From NCBI GenBank assembly GCA_025356735.1, contig JANXRT010000089.1, forward strand, positions 1-26,800: a DNA stretch of 26,800 nt, in the 5' to 3' direction. This DNA comes from Acetobacteraceae bacterium (GTDB lineage: Bacteria; Pseudomonadota; Alphaproteobacteria; Acetobacterales; Acetobacteraceae). Made by a program: the position numbers and the translations under genes. Position 1 is the first letter of the stretch; the number at the start of each line of letters is the position of its first letter. This document shows positions 23,063-26,800 of this stretch, in pieces. Under the pieces are notes generated by a model. That model searched no databases and was not told where the DNA came from. It worked only from the letters and a program-made list of their open reading frames with translations.

Positions 23063-24082
23063 TCAGCTTGTCGCGAGCTGGAGCCGCGGTGCCTCGCGCT
23101 CGATGCGCACCGCCATGCGGTTCTTGCGCCGACCGACGCGACCCTCGAACAACGAAACGGCACCGCAACGCAGCTGCACCGTGGCGCCTGGCTGCACGTC
23201 CAGCAGGATCTGGCTGCCCGGCCGGAGTGCGATGACGTCGGAAAGCCGCATCTCCTGCTCGTCGAGCACGATTTCGAGTTCCACGTCGGTACTCCACAGC
23301 TCCTCGGCGAGATGGGTCTCCCAGATCAAGTCGCGGCCGAACTTCTCGCCCATGAACTGCTGCAGCAAAAGTTCGCGCACCGGTTCCAGCGTGGCGTAAG
23401 GCAGCAGCAGCTCCATCCGGCCGCCGCGATCCTCCATGTCCACGCGCAGCCGCGACAGCACCGCGGCGTTGGACAGCCGCGAGATGGTGGCGAAGCGCGG
23501 ATTGACCTCCAGCCGCTCGAACCGGAAGGTGACCGGGCATAGCGGGTCGAAGCTCGCCGACAGATCCGCCAGCACGACGTGGATCAGCCGCTCGACCAAG
23601 GTACGCTCGATCGTGGTGTAGGGGCGGCCTTCGATGCGCATCGCCGCGGTGCCCCGGCGGCCACCCAGCAGCACGTCCACGATCGAGTAGATCATTGCGC
23701 TATCGACCACCATCAACCCGTAATTGTCCCACTCGTCGGCCTTGAACACGGCCAGCATCGCGGGCAGCGGGATGGCGTTGAGGTAGTCGCCGAAGCGCAG
23801 GCTGAGGATGTTGTCGATCCCGACCTCGACGTTGTCGCTGGTGAAATTTCGAAGGCTGGTGGACATGATGCGGACTAAGCGATCGAACACGATCTCCAGC
23901 ATCGGCAAGCGCTCGTATGACACTAGGCCGGAGCTGATAATCCGCTGCATGCCGGACCGGTTGTCGCTGACCGCAGGATCATCAAAGCCAAGCAGGCTGT
24001 CGATCTCGGCCTGGTTCAGCACGCGCGCCGGCGGTTCGCCGGCAGGTGCCTCGACTTCGAGGTCGGGCCCTGCCCCGCTCAT
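23063..24082 (-). CDS. fliM: Flagellar motor switch protein FliM
   Basis: 339 residues. The N-terminal CheY-P binding motif reads LNQAEIDSLLGF (about 22-33). The middle CheC-like domain has PMLEIVFDRLVRIMSTSLRNFTSDNVEVGID and IVDVLLGGRRG. A SpoA domain ends the protein (about 255-330: VELEIVLDEQEMRLSDVIALRPGSQILLD). FliM forms the C ring, binds CheY-P and sets rotation direction. Its ATG overlaps the fliL stop (ATGA), and 74 bases separate it from the DUF6468 gene. Confidence 0.97.
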   Translation of the reverse strand: MSGAGPDLEVEAPAGEPPARVLNQAEIDSLLGFDDPAVSDNRSGMQRIISSGLVSYERLPMLEIVFDRLVRIMSTSLRNFTSDNVEVGIDNILSLRFGDYLNAIPLPAMLAVFKADEWDNYGLMVVDSAMIYSIVDVLLGGRRGTAAMRIEGRPYTTIERTLVERLIHVVLADLSASFDPLCPVTFRFERLEVNPRFATISRLSNAAVLSRLRVDMEDRGGRMELLLPYATLEPVRELLLQQFMGEKFGRDLIWETHLAEELWSTDVELEIVLDEQEMRLSDVIALRPGSQILLDVQPGATVQLRCGAVSLFEGRVGRRKNRMAVRIEREAPRLQLATS

Positions 24083-24594
24083 TGCACCAGCAACTCGACG
24101 AACAGCACGTCGAGCACGTGCACCGGCGCCAACGCCAGCCCGGCGCGGGCGAGCAACTCGCCGCGTAGCCGGTGCGTGCCTGCGGAGCCGCGCAGCTCCT
24201 CTGGACGCATTTCGCGCATGTAGGTCTGGAACATGTCTTGCAACCGCGGCATCGAGGCCTTTACCCGCTCGACATCCTCCGCATGCGCGACCTCGATTCG
24301 GGCGCCGAGCTTAAGATAGACCGGCTTGCGGGCGTTGCCGTTGAGGTTGGTGATCATGTCGGGCAGATCGACGAAGATCGGCAGCGTCGGCTTCGTAAGG
24401 CCAGCCTCGGCGTGTTCCGTCGGCTTCATTCCAAGCAGGCTCGGCAGGATGCCGCTAAACCAAAGTCCGCCGGCGACGCCGCACAGCACCACCGGCACCA
24501 GCATCAACAGCAGCTTCTTGCCTTTCCGCGGCGGAATGGCAGCTGCATCCGGTGCGTCAGCGTTGGTCTCCGGTTCCTTCTTCTTGCTTGACAT
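24079..24594 (-). CDS. fliL: Flagellar basal body-associated protein FliL
   Basis: 171 residues from ATG 24594 (SSKKKEPETNAD), with AGGAA upstream; the frame is open 69 codons further through non-coding promoter DNA. A lysine-rich cytoplasmic start is followed by a membrane helix (about 29-50) and a periplasmic FliL domain: PIFVDLPDMITNLNGNARKPVYLKLGARIEV ... MPRLQDMFQTYMREMRPEELRGSAGTHRLRGELLARAGLALAP. FliL surrounds stator units and supports torque. It is the first gene of fliL-fliM-DUF6468-motE-(995-residue protein). Confidence 0.95.
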   Translation of the reverse strand: MSSKKKEPETNADAPDAAAIPPRKGKKLLLMLVPVVLCGVAGGLWFSGILPSLLGMKPTEHAEAGLTKPTLPIFVDLPDMITNLNGNARKPVYLKLGARIEVAHAEDVERVKASMPRLQDMFQTYMREMRPEELRGSAGTHRLRGELLARAGLALAPVHVLDVLFVELLVQ

Positions 24595-24666
24595 CCGAAT
24601 TTTCCTGACACCGCGACGGCCCAGGCGGAACCATGGCGGCGAGACCTTAACAAAGGCTTGTGCGGA

Positions 24667-24681
24667 GCGGCCATCGGCCGC
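24667..24681. repeat. Perfect 6-bp inverted repeat in the fliL-flgF divergent promoter region
   Basis: GCGGCC-ATC-GGCCGC, a perfect palindrome with a 3-base centre, in the 257-base divergent region 24595-24851. Its place between two flagellar operons, 115 bases upstream of the flgF sigma-54 site, would suit an activator binding site such as one for a FlbD-type enhancer protein, but the base composition makes chance palindromes common. Confidence 0.35.
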
Positions 24682-24795
24682 AGCCCAGCAATTTTGGGCC
24701 AGCCAGCCGACCGTTTCCGCCCTGTGGCCGGCACGGTTTGCCGCCCGGCGGGCCGCGTCCGTTTGGAAAGCGAGGCGCGGCCTTGCCTTGGGGCG

Positions 24796-24810
24796 TGGCA
24801 CGCTGGTTGC
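24796..24810 (+). promoter_or_regulatory. Sigma-54 promoter for the flgF operon
   Basis: TGGCAC-GCTGG-TTGC matches the sigma-54 consensus at every defined position, with ten bases between the -24 GG and -12 GC. It lies 41 bases before the flgF ATG. It implies transcription by RpoN holoenzyme with an enhancer-binding activator, as for middle and late flagellar genes in Caulobacter and relatives. Confidence 0.85.
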
Positions 24811-24851
24811 GTCTTTTGGGGCAGCCCGATCGAAACCCCGAGGATGCCGAC

Positions 24852-25592
24852 ATGGAGAACATCACCACCATCGCCACTTCCCGGCTGGTCGCCCAAAGCC
24901 GGGCGATGGATGTCGCGGCGGACAACATCGCCAACGCCAACACGCCCGGCTTCAAGACCGCGCGCATGCAGTTCAGCGACTGGATCGTCCGCCAGGGCGC
25001 CACCACGCCGCCGCGCGGCGGCGGCACCCTTGCCTACACGCAGGACCGCGCCACCTGGCACGATTTCCAGGCCGGACCGCTGACCCACAGCGCCAATCCG
25101 CTCGACCTCGGCATCACGGGCGAAGGCTTCTTCACCGTTGCAACTGCGCAAGGACCGGTGCTGACGCGCGCCGGAAGGTTCAGCCTTTCAGCCGGTGGCA
25201 CGATCGCCAACGAAGCCGGCCATGCGCTGCTCGATACCGCCGGCCAGCCAATCCGCCTGTCGCCCGCCGACACCACGCTCACCGTCGCCGGCGACGGCAC
25301 GATCAGCAGCGAGAACGGCCAGGTCGGGAAAATCGGCGTGGTGGCGCCGGCCGACCCGATGCGGCTGCAGGCCCAGGGCAGCGCCGGCTTCCGATCCGGT
25401 TCCGCCACCGCGCCGGTCCCGCTGCCCTCGATCGTCCAGGGTGCCGTCGAGGACTCCAACGTCCAGCCGCTGCAGGAGATGGTGCGGATGATGAACGGGC
25501 TTCGGGAGTTCCAGTTCGTCACCCAGATGGTCGAGGGCGAGGACCAGCGCCAGCAATCGGCAATCGACAAAATTCTTCAGCGCCGCGGCTGA
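24852..25592 (+). CDS. flgF: Flagellar proximal rod protein FlgF
   Basis: 246 residues from ATG 24852, with GAGG upstream; upstream in-frame starts fall in the promoter. The N-terminal rod motif reads RAMDVAADNIANANTPGFKTARMQF. The central FlgE/F/G domain has LDLGITGEGFFTVATAQGPVLTRAGRFSLSAGGTI. The C-terminus is GAVEDSNVQPLQEMVRMMNGLREFQFVTQMVEGEDQRQQSAIDKIL. It assembles in the periplasmic rod between FlgC and FlgG. First gene of flgF-flgG-flgA under the sigma-54 site. Confidence 0.96.
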   Translation: MENITTIATSRLVAQSRAMDVAADNIANANTPGFKTARMQFSDWIVRQGATTPPRGGGTLAYTQDRATWHDFQAGPLTHSANPLDLGITGEGFFTVATAQGPVLTRAGRFSLSAGGTIANEAGHALLDTAGQPIRLSPADTTLTVAGDGTISSENGQVGKIGVVAPADPMRLQAQGSAGFRSGSATAPVPLPSIVQGAVEDSNVQPLQEMVRMMNGLREFQFVTQMVEGEDQRQQSAIDKILQRRG

Positions 25593-25621
25593 TCCATTCG
25601 ACACACCTAAAAGGAAAACAC

Positions 25622-26407
25622 ATGCGATCGCTCGATATCGCCGGCACCGGCATGCAGGCGCAGCAGACCAACGTTGAGGTCATCTCCAACAACATCGCCA
25701 ACATGACGACCACCGGCTTTAAGCGGCGGCGGGCCGAGTTCCAGGACCTGATCTACCAGAATCTCCGCCGCGTCGGCTCCAGCAGCTCCGACACCGGAAC
25801 TGTGGTGCCGGCCGGCGCGCAGGTCGGCCTCGGCGTGCGCACCGCCGCGATCTACCGCATCGGCGAGCAGGGCAACCTGCAGCAGACCAGCAACAGCCTG
25901 GATGTCGCGATCCAGGGCAACGGCTTCTTCCAGGTGACGCTGCCATCCGGCGAGACCGCCTACACGCGCGACGGCACGTTCGGCCTGTCACCCGACGGCA
26001 CCATCGTCACCGCCGACGGCTACGTCGTGCTGCCGGCCGTGACGGTCCCGAGCAACGCGAAAGACATCACCATCAACGGCGCCGGACAGGTGCAGGTGAC
26101 GCTCGACGGCCAGACCGCGCCGCAGACGGTCGGCACGCTCCAACTGGCGGTGTTCCCGAACGAGGCCGGGCTCGATGCCCAGGGCCAGAACTTGCTGCTG
26201 CAAACCGTGGCCTCGGGTGGTGCCGTCACCGGCAACCCGGCGGCACCCGGCTTCGGCAGCGTCATGCAGGGCTTCACGGAAACATCCAACGTCAATGTCG
26301 TGACCGAAATCACCAACCTGATCACCGCCCAGCGCGCCTATGAAATGAACAGCCGGGTGATCACCACCAGCGACCAGATGCTGTCCACCCTGACCAATCT
26401 GAGGTGA
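25622..26407 (+). CDS. flgG: Flagellar distal rod protein FlgG
   Basis: 261 residues, the usual FlgG size, from ATG 25622 preceded by AAAAGGAAAA. Motifs: MRSLDIAGTGMQAQQTNVEVISNNIANMTTTGFKRRRAEFQDLIYQNLR, the FlgG-specific extension rich in S/T and G, LDVAIQGNGFFQV, YTRDGTFGLSPDGTIV, and the C-terminal FTETSNVNVVTEITNLITAQRAYEMNSRVITTSDQMLSTLTNL. It forms the distal rod crossing the peptidoglycan and outer membrane. It lies 29 bases after flgF. Confidence 0.98.
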   Translation: MRSLDIAGTGMQAQQTNVEVISNNIANMTTTGFKRRRAEFQDLIYQNLRRVGSSSSDTGTVVPAGAQVGLGVRTAAIYRIGEQGNLQQTSNSLDVAIQGNGFFQVTLPSGETAYTRDGTFGLSPDGTIVTADGYVVLPAVTVPSNAKDITINGAGQVQVTLDGQTAPQTVGTLQLAVFPNEAGLDAQGQNLLLQTVASGGAVTGNPAAPGFGSVMQGFTETSNVNVVTEITNLITAQRAYEMNSRVITTSDQMLSTLTNLR

Positions 26408-26411
26408 TGCC

Positions 26412-26800
26412 ATGCGCTGCGGTTTCGCTCTGCTCGCCTTTTTCCTTCTCGGCGCGACCGCCATTTCGGGCAGCGCCGTGGCGGCGGTGCTGCTGCGCCC
26501 GATGACCGAGCTGCGCGCGTCGGCCATCCGGCTGTCCGACCTGTTCGACGGACTTGGATCGACGCCGGACCGGCTGCTCGGTGCCGCACCTGCGCCTGGC
26601 GGACGCATCGTCGTGGAAGCTGCCCAGCTTGGCGCGATCGCCCGGCAGTTCGGGATCGAGTGGCGCCCGACCTCCGGCGCCGACCGCGCCGTGCTGGAGC
26701 GTGCCGGGCGCCTGCTGCCGCGTGAGGCGGTGCAGGATGCGGTACGTGCGGCACTGGTCGCCGCCGGCGCCGGTGCAGACTGCGACATCGACCTGCCGGG
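26412..26800 (+). CDS. flgA: Flagellar P-ring assembly chaperone FlgA, N-terminal part (cut by window edge)
   Basis: 129 codons are visible, open at the window end. ATG 26412 follows the flgG stop by four bases, with GAGGTG as ribosome binding site. It begins with a signal peptide, MRCGFALLAFFLLGATAISG (cleavage near AVA-AV). Then come LRASAIRLSDLFDGL and ERAGRLLPREAVQDAVRAAL, which fit the SAF-like start of FlgA. FlgA is periplasmic and helps FlgI form the P ring. The name rests on this partial sequence plus position after flgG, the common order in alphaproteobacteria. Confidence 0.82.
   Translation, partial: MRCGFALLAFFLLGATAISGSAVAAVLLRPMTELRASAIRLSDLFDGLGSTPDRLLGAAPAPGGRIVVEAAQLGAIARQFGIEWRPTSGADRAVLERAGRLLPREAVQDAVRAALVAAGAGADCDIDLP

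Noticed and set aside
24688..24701. Sigma-54-like TGGCCC-AAAAT-TGC on the minus strand before fliL
   Set aside because: Only nine bases separate the GG and GC elements instead of ten, a change that normally abolishes sigma-54 binding.
24326..25621. Long plus-strand extension of the flgG frame back to 24326
   Set aside because: The extension runs through the fliL antisense and flgF in another frame; flgG begins at 25622 with a good ribosome binding site.

Overview
This 26.8 kb, high-GC window looks like chromosome of an alphaproteobacterium, most likely of the Acetobacteraceae/Rhodospirillales. The evidence is the gene content and order (flhB, a CckA-type kinase, recA, alaS), a LexA box of the alphaproteobacterial GTTC-N7-GTTC type, the alphaproteobacterial flagellar genes motE and DUF6468, and GC-rich intergenic palindromes. 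This placement comes from reading the sequence, not from a database search.

Left part (1-8.9 kb): the 3' end of cbpA and its modulator cbpM converge on a leftward run alaS > fkbH-like > acyl carrier protein > D-amino-acid transaminase-like gene. These four are packed with gaps or overlaps of 1-4 bases, so a small carrier-protein pathway appears to be transcribed with alanyl-tRNA synthetase. Divergent from alaS is a carotenoid-oxygenase-family gene with a 15-bp triple repeat in its leader. It converges on an AhpD/carboxymuconolactone-decarboxylase-like gene.

The most striking feature is in that last gene (8225-8839, minus). An in-frame UGA lies exactly where the second cysteine of the AhpD CxxC motif should be (C-F-Y-UGA). 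The reading frame and family sequence continue intact for 120 codons. A hairpin with a five-base GGUCG loop starts 13 nt after the UGA, as a bacterial SECIS would. I annotate it as a candidate selenoprotein rather than two broken ORFs.

Middle (8.9-12.3 kb): a cytidine-deaminase-like gene overlaps the end of recA and has no ATG, GTG or TTG start. The best candidate is CTG behind a perfect AGGAGG. recA has a LexA box that also encodes the last codons of the upstream hybrid histidine kinase.

Right (12.3-26.8 kb): flagellar genes in three blocks. Leftward flgB-flgC-fliE-fliQ-fliR-flhB-kinase has a probable sigma-54 promoter. Opposite it run a small unknown gene, fliO and fliP. Then a spermidine pair (speD-speE), followed by leftward fliL-fliM-DUF6468-motE and a large exported helical-repeat protein. 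Rightward flgF-flgG-flgA follows a consensus sigma-54 promoter. No rRNA, tRNA, IS element or CRISPR array was seen.
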